Made by a program: the position numbers and the translations under genes
Notes under the pieces: generated by a model
Told to the model about the DNA's origin: nothing
What the model saw: only the letters and a program-made list of their open reading frames with translations
Databases searched by the model: none
In this document: piece by piece, positions 12,194 through 24,200 of the stretch
How positions within the stretch are numbered: the first letter of the stretch is position 1
Layout of the letters: each line of letters opens with the position of its first letter
NCBI GenBank assembly: GCA_963556145.1
Contig: OY744461.1
Span: 8,504,891 to 8,568,890, forward strand
DNA length: 64,000 nucleotides
Reading direction: 5' to 3'
DNA from: Hygrocybe punicea
Taxonomy: Eukaryota; Basidiomycota; Agaricomycetes; Agaricales; Hygrophoraceae

Positions 12194-13632
12194 ATTGAAG
12201 GTCTAACAGATCAGATTATGTTAGTTTGTAAATTCAACGGGGTTCAGAATGGTACTGTGATATACCGGTATGTGTTCTATAACTTGGTGTTACGTTTTTC
12301 AACTCCGCAACTCCGATCCCGACTCCATTACCCACGATGACGATTCCACTTTACCATACCTTCCTTTTTCGTTCCCCTTTACCTTTTGTCTTCTTTTGGA
12401 CATTGTTGTTTATTCTTGTCCTTGTTCTCTTTTCTTCCTTTCTTCTTCTAGAACAATCCAGACCGACCATGGACACATCCCCACGTTACCTTGCTGTACC
12501 CGAATAGTCTCCTTGCCGACGGACATCATCGCTATTGTCTTTTCCCTCGCCCTGACATATTGTTGACTTCATCCCACGACAAACCGATTCACAATGGCTG
12601 TACTCCCGACACAGCTCATTACCGTAATTGTTATTGGCAGCATTGCCATCACCTTCCTGATCGGTTTCTACTTTGTTATGATCTATCTTTGGCATCGGCA
12701 TCGAAACCCTTCCGCCATTGATACTTCTGACTTCCACCTCAACAATATCTCGACACGTAATTGACAATTGCCATTCCCGGATATATGGTTTCCACTGTCG
12801 TATTCTGTGCCTACCATCATCCTCCCTGACGATCCGACGACATTCCTCACCTGCACGCATGCCCTGGACAATCCTCGATCACGGGACATTCCACTGTTCT
12901 CTCTAATCCGACCATCGCCGGAGCATACTCTTTTGGACTTTGACCACAAACCATACGACTTCCCAAACAGTGAACCAACCCCTATCGTATATTGTTCGCA
13001 CGACACCGCTTCAATGCAGTACCCGACGACTTGTTCCCACAGCTTGTCACTCATGCCATGACTCGAAACCTGGACCCACATTCATTTATCCTTTTCCATC
13101 TTTCATCTTGATACCTCCCACACTCGTTTACAATGATACCCTTTCTTGGACGAATACCGACATCACGTGGACCTTCTTGTTCCACAAACAGGACAAGACA
13201 TCACTCCTCGATATGTCATCGACACAGACATCGTCATCCGGTACAGCTTATGCTGTTCACATGTCTGACCTCGACTAGCCCACCGTCCTAGTTGGTTTTC
13301 CTTCCACACATTCCTTTGTTTTCTTTCATGCAAACCTTGCCACTACATCCACACCACCTCAAGACATTCTCATCACCAATCCCACATTGGACGATACCCA
13401 TCTTCGACCCGACCGTGCAACGCATTTGCCAGACTGCGCACTTGCCTGTTACAGCAAGTGTAGACCCCGAATGGGCAATTCTGCACATCACATGATCCGA
13501 TGACAAATCATCCGAGTCATCCGGACCCCCTCTATTCCTCAATGACACCCGGGCCTCCAGTTGGATCGCGAGAACATCGACATGAGGACGCCTCATGTGC
13601 GCCTCATGGTGAACACATGGTGTAGTTGGACA
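12194..13632. other. Left-arm insertion between C and A without a clear gene
   Basis: The right arm has only about 1 kb between C and A; the left has 3.9 kb. This part is pyrimidine-rich on the plus strand, with many short open stretches in all frames and no family I recognise. One small frame at 12594-12764 encodes a single hydrophobic helix and is listed separately. The region may be a decayed retroelement interior, since an LTR-like block follows it. Confidence 0.35.
12594..12764 (+). CDS. Possible 56-aa single-pass membrane microprotein
   Basis: The frame starts ATG GCT after a purine at -3 and ends at TGA 12764. It reads a short polar head, then about 25 strongly hydrophobic residues (LITVIVIGSIAITFLIGF and on to IYLW), then a basic HRHR stop-transfer and a polar tail. 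That is the layout of a type III single-pass membrane peptide. There is no homologue in the right arm and no family assignment. It could be chance, because the surrounding DNA is T-rich and favours hydrophobic frames. Confidence 0.25.
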   Translation: MAVLPTQLITVIVIGSIAITFLIGFYFVMIYLWHRHRNPSAIDTSDFHLNNISTRN

Positions 13633-13940
13633 TGTTGTGGCTTCATGGTTGCGTTTCTATTTACCTCCCCTCAAGACCAGTCATTATATATACTGTTCTT
13701 GTTGTTGGTTCGGACTTTTTCTTCTTTTCCTTTCTTTACGTTTAGTCTGGTTCTTGGGGCAGACTCATCTTGTTTTGGGTAACCCCCACGGCTCGCAATG
13801 ACATTAGACCTCGACCCCCCCTTCTTAGCAGTGTTGTCTTAGCTGTAAGCAACAATGAAAGCTGCTGTTCTCTCCTCTGGAAGCCGATCCCCTGTTAAGT
13901 TGATTGTTGCCGGAGCCCGCTGCAGAAGCGATCCGTAACA
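13633..13940. repeat. Possible solo LTR-like block
   Basis: The block starts TGTTGTGG and ends CCGTAACA, so it has TG...CA ends with imperfect inverted tips. It contains a TATATATA run followed by a T-rich stretch. No 5-bp target duplication is visible (GGACA to the left, CTTGG to the right) and no second copy lies in the window. The assignment is therefore weak. Confidence 0.25.
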
Positions 13941-14128
13941 CTTGGGATGTGTTGTGAGATGGTGAGTGTGAAGGAGAAGAAGAGTTAATCAAGTTTGGAT
14001 AATCGTGTTGACTATCAATGATATCAGATTCGTGTCAGGTGACAACGGCAACAATGATGCTCCCCCGGTTGGATCGGCAAGGGGTTGGTTGTGCACCCAT
14101 ATTTGTCTTTAGAATGAATAACAATGTA

Positions 14129-14504
14129 ACGACCTGCCGAACACGTGTCGAACAGGCTGAACACTGTTCGGCAAGTGTTCGGTTAGTCATATGCATCTTG
14201 ATGCGTTAATCAATGTCCGTATGGCTTGTCGAACTCTTGTCAAACAGTGTTCGGCCTGTTTGACAAGTGTTCGACAAGCCGTAGCTACGTTAATATATAT
14301 TACACTTAATTTATTAACAAAGCAATGACTTGTCGAACACTTGTCGAACACTGTTCGGCCTGTTCGACAAGTGTTCGACAAGCCGTAGCTACGTTAATAT
14401 ATATTACACTTAATTTATTGACGTAGCAATGACTTGTCGAACACTTGTCGAACAGTGTTCGGCCTGTTCGACAAGTGTTCGACAAGTCATTGCTACGTTA
14501 ATAT
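14129..14504. repeat. Palindromic tandem repeat, period about 104 bp (TTCGACAAG family)
   Basis: Copies of a core reading CTTGTCGAACACTTGTCGAA, a short loop with GTTCGGCC, then its inverted complement recur near 14135, 14225, 14330 and 14430. They are joined by GTAGCTACGTTAATATAT and TACACTTAATTTATT. The array resumes after the hAT-like insertion at 15611-15720. Related cores occur at 5-5.7 kb. Confidence 0.8.
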
Positions 14505-15610
14505 TAGGGTGTAGCACGGGTGACCCGCAGGTTGCCAGGCCGGACACCGTACCCATACCCGCAGACACCGTACCCGTGACGGGTGCGGGTCTGCATTACC
14601 CGCGGTCGGACGCGGGTGTGGTGGTTGCCCGTGTGGCCATGCGGGTAGTGTCGATGACAGCGGCAGCGAGCTCCTCAAGCCCACAAATGAAACGTACACG
14701 TCAATTGATGCGACGGTTCGCATTTGTGGGGCTGGGCTGGGCTGGTTCCGTCGTCTTGTCCCACTGCCATCCTCCCCGCTCCACCACCATTGTCATCGCC
14801 TTGCTGCTGCCAGTTGGCAGTGGAAGTCGTCGCCGTCGTCGTCGTTTCACGGGCCAGATACCTCACGAACAACATCTGCGCATCAGTTGATGCGCCAGCC
14901 CGTTTTCGCGAGGTGATTAGTTTGAGGTCTGTGGGGGCACTCGCGGCGTGTTCTGGGGTGCCGTTGGAGTATGAGGCATCTGTGGGGCCATTGTGTCTTC
15001 GCGAGGTCTTCGTTCATCTTCGCGAGGTCTTCGTTTGTCTTCGCGAGGTCTTCGTTTGTCTTCGCACGGTCTTTGTTCGTAGTTTAGTGCTGGCGACTTC
15101 ATTAACGATGTTGACGCGTCACCGTGCTTTCGCGAAGTCTTCATGCGTGTTTTCATGCTGGGGACCTCGCGAACACGCATTGACGCATTGACTGACGCGT
15201 CAACGTCGTTTGCGAGGTGTGGACTCGAAGGCAGGGGGTTAGCCGATGTCGGTGGTGAAAGAATCGGGGCACGTACCTGTGCTGGTAAGTGGACGCACCA
15301 CCCTCCCAGCTGTTTCCCTTCATCGCCGTGTTGTTGTTGTTGTTGTTGTTGGTTGGTGGTGGTAGTGGTGGTGGTGGCGGCGGTTTGGGTATAACTTAGT
15401 TATTAGATATGTTAGATAAATGAATTAAAAGTAAAAAAAAACTTACCTGTGGGGCCCATTGGGGCCCTCTGTGCTAACCCGTGGATACCCGTCTACCGCG
15501 GGTAAGGGTGTGCGGTAGTGCACGGGTTGCCAAATTGGGACACCGTACCCGTACCCGAGAAACCTGCGGCCCAAAAACCACGGGTTTACCCGAACCCGTG
15601 CTATACCCTA
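14505..15610. mobile_element. Second non-autonomous hAT-like element with 8-bp target duplication
   Basis: The ends are TAGGGTGTAGCACGGGT and the complement of TAGGGTATAGCACGGGT, differing at one base. The octamer GTTAATAT flanks both sides (14497-14504 and 15611-15618). The subterminal regions are rich in ACCCG/CGGGT. No transposase lies inside. The interior has a short tandem repeat of TTCGCGAGGTCTTCG near 14997-15075 and a GTT/GGT run near 15330-15390. The insertion splits one unit of the palindromic array. Confidence 0.88.
14997..15075. repeat. Short tandem repeat of about 21 bp within the hAT-like element
   Basis: Three to four copies of TTCGCGAGGTCTTCGTTTGTC lie head to tail. Single diverged copies continue to about 15150. 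Confidence 0.7.
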
Positions 15611-15730
15611 GTTAATATATATTCCACTTGATTTATTGACGTAGCATTGACTTGTCGAACACTTTTCGAACACTGTTCGGCCTGTTCGACGAGTGTTCGA
15701 CAAGCGTTCGATAATCCATTGTCTATGTTA
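15611..15730. repeat. Remainder of the TTCGACAAG palindromic array
   Basis: After the second target-duplication copy the array continues with one more palindromic core (CTTGTCGAACACTTTTCGAA, then TTCGACGAGTGTTCGACAAG). This shows that the array existed before the hAT-like element inserted. Confidence 0.75.
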
Positions 15731-16065
15731 ATGACCATACCATTATGTATATTAACATCAAGCATGTTCGATCTCTTCAACGTGTCACAAGTTAACAATA
15801 TATATTTGTATAGCTACATGACAAATAGCGCTTATCGACACTTTAAGGATGTATTACGGCACAACTTCAGAATCTGTTTGGTTGTATGTTATTTGTACAC
15901 CACGTGTCCGATCAATGTATACAATGCCGAACATGTGTCGTTGACAGGTCATCTGACCTGGCCAGTTGCTTCATAGGCTAGGGCATCGACCCTGACATCC
16001 AACGTTTTCCGTTCCCCTCGTTTTTTCCCTCAGACGCCCACCACAAAGATTCTACTACAGCTACC

Positions 16066-17303
16066 ATGTCCTTGCCAGTCGTCAAAACTTCGACTCCCGC
16101 CATCAATCCCGCGGCTTTCAAATACTGGCCTGATGCGCCGCCCAAAAAGCTGCAGGAGCTGCATCGCATCTTCCAAATCCAGTACATGGTCCCGCCGAAG
16201 ATTCCAGCACCCAACAAGGAATCCGGCACCGTTCCCATCTTCTCTCGTAATCTCTATGTACTGAAGACCCACCCTCACGATGCCACCGCCTGAGGCGAGT
16301 TATGGCGGGAAATGCCCGAACGATACGAGGAACCGCTGCGTCGATTGATTTATCAAATGGATATGTACATCTACGCGACAGCAGCCGTCGCATACAACAA
16401 GGCACCCCACTACTCGCCGGACTACGTCAAAAACGATAAGGAAGGGACTGATTTACTTCGGGATTACCTCAAGTATACCGACACCGTCATGGACGAAATT
16501 TGGGCAGAGGTTTTGGTCGCAAAACGGGCCAACGAGGTTGCCCGTGACTGGCGAAGCAAGATTTTCGACGATTGGCTCCTCAAAGAGTTTTATGTCGGCA
16601 AGCATTCTCCATCGGCATTGATTCAACATGGTGCTGTTAGCACCGAGACCATGCCAGAGGACCTTGGTGAGTATATATACTCACTTTGCTCTGAATAATG
16701 CACTGACATCTCGCAGTCGCTGTCGAAATTGCGCCGTCGCGCGGATCCAAGAAATCGGAATCCGAAAAATTGACAGTGGAAGTTAAACCACCCGTCTCCT
16801 CTGAGTCGGATGATGTGCCACTGGAATCCGCAAAGTTGGGCTTGTTAGGACCAGAATGGGAGGGGTTGTTGCATTCTGATGACGATGTAATCATGCACGA
16901 CAACGATGGACCTCCCAAACCCATACAGGACTCTCTCAGCGGCAATCACGAGGACGGCGAGACAGCAAAGAGGAGGAAGTTGGATCTGGCATCGGAGCAA
17001 GCCGGTATTATCACAGAAAGGCTCCAGCCAGCGAAGCCTCCGAAGAAGTCTCCAACTCCGGGTATGCACATCACACTCTATATAGATTTCACATCTGATC
17101 TTATCAATATCCTAGGATTCCGTCCCAATACGCGTGCATCGTCACGCCATCAGTCGTCGACCCCAGCGAAGCCAGGCGGTTTATCAATGGATGTAGATTG
17201 GAGCAATATCGTTCCTCACGATATCCTAGTCTCGATTACGCCGAGCCAAACAAGGCCTTCATCTCCCAAGGCGTCAACATCTAAACTGGACCCTGGCCCT
17301 TAG
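16066..17303 (+). pseudogene. Gene A, left-arm copy: nonsense codon and loss of internal exons
   Basis: This mirrors the intact right-arm gene (34013-32090). It starts MSLPVVKTSTPAINP and shares YWPDAPPKKLQELHRIFQ and the C-terminal RPNTRASSRHQSS and SKLDPGP. The right copy's DATARGELW reads DATA-stop here, because CGA has become TGA at 16291-16293. Five internal exons of the right copy are missing. The intron at 16667-16716 has the donor side of right intron 1 and the acceptor side of right intron 6, so a deletion ran from intron to intron and kept the reading phase. The function is unknown. The tail carries a basic KRRK-type nuclear signal. Confidence 0.8.
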
Positions 17304-17775
17304 TTTCGGTTGCTGTAAGTCCTCTTTTTGTGGAGTATTAATTATATTTGACTAAAGACACTTTTATCTCAGTTGTTGATTTCTGGTAATCTGTTGGTAA
17401 TCTGTGCCCTCAACGTCCTCCTCTACCGCCATTCTTTACATTTGTACAATATCTGTACATTTCTTTTTTTGCTCTATTGAAAATGGCTTGTGTTACTTTC
17501 CTATGACCATAACAATTGAGTAAGATAATAAGTATACACAGATATCACATAAGACATCGATCTTGGTGACTGAAAACCTGTTTGCCTAAATTAAGTGTAT
17601 TAATTTCAGTTCACGTTTGTCAGTACAGCCACCACAGGTAACATGAGAAGGTAACATGAGAAGGACAACCTTGGATTACTATGACTCGAGTTAATGAACA
17701 TTCAAACTGAATATATGTAATAAACCAGAACTGCCAACTTTATGGACCAATTAAATGGGGAGACACATAGGAGAC
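17304..17775. other. 3' flank of gene A, conserved in mirror copy
   Basis: No gene is present. The sequence is alignable to the complement of about 32090-31640 (shared phrases include GTGGAGTATT, TATATTTGACTAAA and CTATGACCATAA). The arm homology is therefore continuous beyond the coding exons up to the MITE insertion. Confidence 0.6.
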
Positions 17776-17959
17776 GGATGAGGAATTTTTGCCATCAAAT
17801 AATATTGAGATCTCCACTCAATTATTTTGTTGCTATCATAAGTCCGAAAATGTCGAAAACATAACGTTATCCACTTTTTACAACGTTTTCGGACTTATGA
17901 TAACAACAAAAATAATTGAGTGGAGATCTCAATATTATTTGATGGTAAATTCCTCATCC
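17776..17959. mobile_element. Foldback MITE with 75-bp inverted arms
   Basis: Arms 17776-17850 and 17886-17959 are nearly perfect inverted complements, beginning GGATGAGGAATTT and containing GAGATCTCCACTCAATTATT. They enclose a loop of about 35 bases. There is no coding content. The element is absent from the mirror position on the right, so it inserted after the arms separated. No target duplication was evident. Confidence 0.8.
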
Positions 17960-18252
17960 ATCCCCTGTGACAACTGTAACAAATCCCCCTCATATGGTGG
18001 CAAGCATAACCATCACTCCAAGGAAAGCTATGACTATTCAGTACCGGAATATTACGTATGTTACGAAAACATTCAATTGAATAAAAACATTATAAAGCTT
18101 CAGGCACACCTTATGATGTTTTTGGAAGAGCTTACGAATAAGATAATGTCATATGATCAATCCAATTGTGTTAATTGTTGTTCATGATCCGAACCACTTA
18201 ACTAGTTAAATAGATACATGGGCGGTGCTTTCTCTTACTATCACCAATCCAC

Positions 18253-21200
18253 ATGAATCTCCACGATATCATGCATGTCTGCATTGCGGTATTGACTTAT
18301 CTACATTTCCTTGCAAACGCAACCATATTTCCACAACTATGCCAAGACCAACTTATGTATATCTCTCTTGAACCAATATCTGCTCCTTTGATATCGGCAT
18401 TGACCCAAGAATTGGGTGTTTTTCAAAGAAAACTCATAGAACATGAGTTTGCCCCAGATCAGGGCGATGCAACAATATTGATGCAAATAAATGCAACACA
18501 ATGTGTAAAGTTCATTGAAATAACGAAAGATAACTTGACGGTCGATCCATTATTCGTTTGGACTACATTTAAAAATAGCGCGTTCAAAATGCAATTACGT
18601 TCTATTCAATATGACAGAACATATTTCTTACCTCCTAAATATCTCTTCGCTTTGTATTGTCTTCTCAAACCTATCACTGTTCAATGTCGTTGTAAAATGA
18701 TCAATGTATTGCTAATGCGATCGCTATTGAGACGACATGATTTCAGATCATATTTGTTTCATTGTATTACTAGTTCTCTATCACATGCAACGTTGCTGTG
18801 GACCACACTATGTTTCATAATACGGCATAGCCATTCAAACATAATTATGTTCAATTTGAATTTATTCAGAAACTTGTTTAAATCTTTATATATAAATTCC
18901 GTTCATAGATATGACTACATTGGTGGTGGTAAACGAATACCAACATTCAAGTTTAGCTTTATTCAATCTTTCATGCTACCGTCTAATAATATCAACCATG
19001 ATTCTGACATATTATTTGAATATGTGGGGCATATTGATGAACAAACTGCCAACACTTTATATGAAGATAGAAAAAATTATGCATGTGTTAAAATGTCTTT
19101 ACATGAACTTCTGCCAAATTTGACAGTGAAGGATATTGGTGAAATAACAACAATACATGGTATATATTTGTCAAAGACATTACGAAGATTACATGGACAA
19201 GATCTATCTGTGGCATTAATGAGGCATCATTGTTCAGCTTGTGATACTCATGTTTCTATTTTTCATGTGCATGATATTAAATCAAATAAAGATAAGTGTA
19301 AAGAGTGGTACAAAAGACAAAAAATGACAGAAACATATGAGTGCGGAAAAGAAGAAACTCAGACTAAAATGAAAGAAGAATTGGACAAGTCAGATGAGCA
19401 ATTATTTCCTCCTCGTCTACCATCTATTGAATTGAAGGAAACCATAATCAGCAACTGGTGCAGAGATACATCACCTGAATGTTTCCAAGAAAGTGGGTGT
19501 GCTGTATGTGGTCAATTGGTTGCGTTGAAGAACATGTCTTTATTGTCAAAGACGAAGGTTAATCTGAAAATCTTAACTAGAAACAATATGGGAATCACAA
19601 GATGTGAACGATATCATTGTTCTGATCCAATAGAGGATATCAAAGGTCCAGTGCTAGATGACACATGTAAATGGATATGCAAACCATGTGTGCTCAGTCT
19701 GAATAAAGGCCAAACTCCCAAATATGCTTTGGCAAATGGACTTTGGATGGGAAGAATTCCTGCACAACTTCAAAATCTAACATTTGCTGAACAACTTTTG
19801 ATTGCCCGTGTTCGTCACAACAAATGTATTGTTCGTGTCTCCTCTGGGATGCATAAAATGAAAGCAAATGCCATCATGTTTCAAAACCCAACACCAAAGA
19901 TATATCAATGGTTGCCTCCAACAATTAAAGAACTTGATGAAGTGCTAGCCTTGATTTTCACTGGTCCTGCCAGACCAACTCCAGAAGACATGGAGCGAAC
20001 GCCTTTATTGGTTCGCCGAAGGCGAGTTTCAGCAGCTTTAGAATGGCTGAAATTGAATCACATGGATTACTATGATTTAGATATCTCCTATGAAAATCTA
20101 GCACAATATCCAGATCATGGAATTCCTGTTGTGGTTGCATATCGACCAGCAGACACAAATAAGGAACTGGAAGCCACTAGTGCATTTGACAATGAAGAGG
20201 AAGATGGTGTTGAAGATGGGCCTTGTCCCTTTGTTGTTAGTGGTGTAACTGGCGAAGATCTAGATATTACAAGTCCAAAAGCATTAATAGCTAGAGCCAC
20301 CAAGCACTTGATAGATGACCATGATGGTGTTCTTGCCATAAGCCATGCTAGAAATCCAGAATCATTCTTTAATAATCCTCAATTATATCCTATGATGTTC
20401 CCCTGCCTATTTCCATATGGCTTGGGTGGTATTAGCAGCATAGACAAGGATGTTTTAAGCATCAGTGATATGATGCACAAAAGACATCTCCTGATGTACC
20501 ATGACAAAAGATTTCAAACCGATGCCTATTTTCCATTGATTGCATTCAATCAAGAACAAATCAAAGACAGTACAACCGGAGGATATTTGTTGACTAACAA
20601 ACATAATTTCAACGATATTGCAGATCGCCTGATGAATATCAATACAGCTGTTTTGGATGACCTCTCTAAAAGATTATCTAGAGGTGATAGAGTCAAACCG
20701 GATACATCAGAAGAGAAAGCATGCTATAAACTCATTTCTGATCTGGATCACGTAGCTGGTCAGGTCAAAGGTTCAATTACTAACAAGAAATACATGCGAA
20801 ATGAGATTTGGTCTCTGATATCCTATATTGGTGCTCCGACTTGGTTTATCACTTTTGCACCTGCAGACATCAATCACCCACTATGCTTATATTATGCTGA
20901 CAACAAAGAAAAGTTTTATCCTAAACTACGTCTACCCCAGGATTGTTACAAACTAATTGCAAACAATCCAGTTGCTGGAGCCCGCTTTTTTCACTTTACT
21001 ACTGAAATGTTCATCAAACATATATTAGGAATAAATGAATCTCATCCTGGCCTGTATGGAAACACATCAGGTTATTATGCAACGGTAGAGGAACAAGGAC
21101 GTCTTACCTTGCATCTTCATATGCTGTTGTGGATAAAGGGATGCCTTACACCTCAGGAAATACGTGACAAAATTATGGGTGAAAATTCTGACTTTCAGAA

Positions 21201-24200
21201 AAGATTAGTGGAATATTTGGAAAGTTTGTGTGTAGGACAATTCATGACAGGTTCTAAAGATGAGGTATCACAGAAAATGGAACAGACAATGTCGAAACCT
21301 GAATATCAACCACCAACATGTGTCATGCCAGATCCACCATCATATAATTGTTCCATGAATTGTCAATATCACAACAAAAGATCAACATGGTGGCAAAGGT
21401 TTCAAGATGTTGTAGATGATCTTTTATTGCGATTAAATGTACATAACAGGCATGATGGCAAAAAAAAGCCATATTGTCTTAATTCGAAAGGTGAATGTAA
21501 ACGACAATTTCCCCGTGATATCTTTCAACAAACCTTTGTAGAACCTAACACTGGTGCTCTCAACCTCAAGCATGGTGAACCTTGGATGAACACGGTGACA
21601 CCTGAAGTTACATATATGCTACGATGCAATTCTGATGTGACCAGCTTATTATCAGGTACTGCTATAAAGGCCATAGTTGCATACATAACAGATTATATTA
21701 CAAAATTCTCCTTGAAGACCTATAGCATTTTTGAAGTGATAAAAAGTATTTTTGATAAGAATTCCGAAATGATTGGTGGCGACCTGAAAAGAAAAGACAA
21801 AGTCAGAAAACTGTTTACACAAATAGTCAATTCACTCACCTCCAAAATGGAAATTGGTGCTCCAATGGCTTCATTATATATGCTTGGAAATCCTGATCAC
21901 TACACCAGTCATAAATTTGTGCCATTCTTTTGGAGATCTTATGTTAAAGAGGTTATCAGTGCATGGTCTGATGAAGAAATTCCCAATATATGTGAAGACC
22001 AAGATAATGCACAAAAGGTTGTTATTGGTAAGAATAATGGCGCATACATTGGACTTTCCAAAGTAAATAATTATATGTTCAGACCAGCCTTGTATGATAA
22101 TGTATCACTGTATGACTGGATACGTCTTGCCACTATGGAACCAAAGAAAAGACGCACCAAAACAAAGACCAAAAGGGCCAGAAGAGAACCAGTGCAAAAC
22201 CAAATTTTTGACAATCTAGGCTGTGATGATTTGTCTGACTCTTGCACTGAACCTACTAATGTTGACTATTCCAGTGATGACAACTTGTCTGATGTCGTTG
22301 ATAATGATATAGTCATGGAGATAGATGAAATTCTAAAACCTGATAGTTTGAATAAAAATGCAGGCCCAGAAATAGTTGATAAAACAAATGAAGTTGATCT
22401 TAATAAATTGACAAAATTTGAAAATGATTATACTTTACATCCCAATCATCCACAATATCTTACCCACCATGCCAAAATGAAAGGGAATGATCCCTTCATA
22501 GTTCCTAATTTTATTCCAAACACTTTGCCAAGGGCTGACCGTGGTGATCAAGAATATTATTGTTGTACAATGTTAACATTTTTCAAGTCATGGAGAAGTG
22601 GCAAAGAACTCAAATGTAAATTACAAACATGGGATAATGCTTTTGTAGACCATGAGTTTTCTAAAAGAGAGCTCGAGATCATGAAATACTTTGGTCTGCG
22701 GTATGAGTGTTTGGATGCAAGAGATGATTTCTCTGCTAAACGTCAGAAGAATAATACTGCAGATATAAGGTATTCATGGGCGACCTCAAACGGTCTTGAT
22801 GAACTGGATGACATGCACAATGCTGAATTTGCATTTAACGGCGACGACTTCAACAACAACATTGATGAAGACAATAATGACACAGAAATACTCCTGAAAC
22901 TTGGTCAAAAAGGACAAAAGAGGAAAGATCAAATGCTAATAGCTGAAAGAACTTTGAAAAGGTCAGGATGGCTCGATGATTGTATTGATGGTACCCCAGA
23001 TATAGGACCTTTGATACCTATAGAACCACCTGTAGTACAATCAGCAAAATTTTGGAGAGCTGCAGTCCTTGCAAAGAAAAAGGAAATCATCGATGACAGA
23101 AATAAAAATTTACCAACAAACACAGCAACCATAAATAAATTGGGAAATTTTCAATATAATGATGTCAAGATAGTGGATGCAGCATACATCAACCATATGT
23201 TTATTCCTGCAAACAGAGCTGATCGTCATCTTATTGATGTAACTATCAATGATTACAAGTTGAACACTGACCAAAAGAGAGCATTTCATATCATTGCGAA
23301 TCACTCTACCTTGATTAACGGTTCTGATAAGCTACGCATGTATCTTGGTGGGATGGCAGGCACAGGGAAATCACAAGTCATCAAAGCATTGACTAGTTTT
23401 TTTGGTAAACACAACGAAAATCATCGATTTGTGGTTCTTGCACCAACCGGTGGTGCTGCTGCCCTTGTAAATGGATCTACATATCACTCCATTCTTGGAA
23501 TTAATCAGGGAGGATCATCTCGTTCCCTTGCACAAGTACGTGCCAATCTTGATGGTGTGGATTACATTTTCATTGATGAGGTGTCAATGTTATCTTGCAG
23601 AGATATGTATAAAATCAGTGCTCAGTGTGCAAAAGCACGTGGTGTTTATGATGAACCCTTTGGTGGCATTAATATGATATTTGCAGGAGATTTTGGCCAA
23701 CTTCCACCAGCTATGAGTGGTGCTCCTTTATACTCTGGAACCGTTGGTGTCCAAATCAATTCCAGTCAAACTATAGCAAATCAGGAAGCGGCTATAGGCA
23801 AAGCTCTTTGGCATCAAATAACAACAGTTGTTATATTACGTGAAAATATGAGACAAACCAATCAGTCAGAAGAAGATGTCCAACTGAGGCTTGCTTTGGA
23901 AAACATGAGATACAAAGCATGTACTCCCAAAGATATTGCATTTCTTCGTACTCGTGTTGCAGGAAAAGGTCCAAATGATCCAAAATTAGCCCAAAAGAAA
24001 TTCAGGAATGTGTCAGTTATAACTGCATTGAATGCACAAAAAGACAAAATCAATGAACTTGGTATTCAACGTTTTGCTGCTGAAAATAGGAGACCATTAA
24101 CATCATTCTATTCCATAGACAGATGGAATGATCCTACTAGTTCCAATAGCAAAAGAAAATCTCATCACATGTCAACAATTTTGGATCCTATTCGACACAC

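Noticed and set aside
12700..13280. Overlapping 60-130 codon frames on both strands as genes
   Set aside because: They have no shared motif, start context or splice pattern; low-complexity pyrimidine-rich DNA keeps frames open by chance.
14129..14504. CRISPR-like array
   Set aside because: The repeats are palindromic, about 104 bases apart with conserved rather than unique spacers, and the genome is eukaryotic.
18097..18110. Helitron 5' terminus at TTCAGGCAC
   Set aside because: Arm homology seems to continue upstream of it, and the preceding base is not A as expected for Helitron insertion between A and T; the 5' end stays unresolved.
21854..22066. Short frames inside the Helitron gene that are perfectly conserved between arms
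   Set aside because: They are conserved only because the overlapping Helitron frame is nearly identical between arms.
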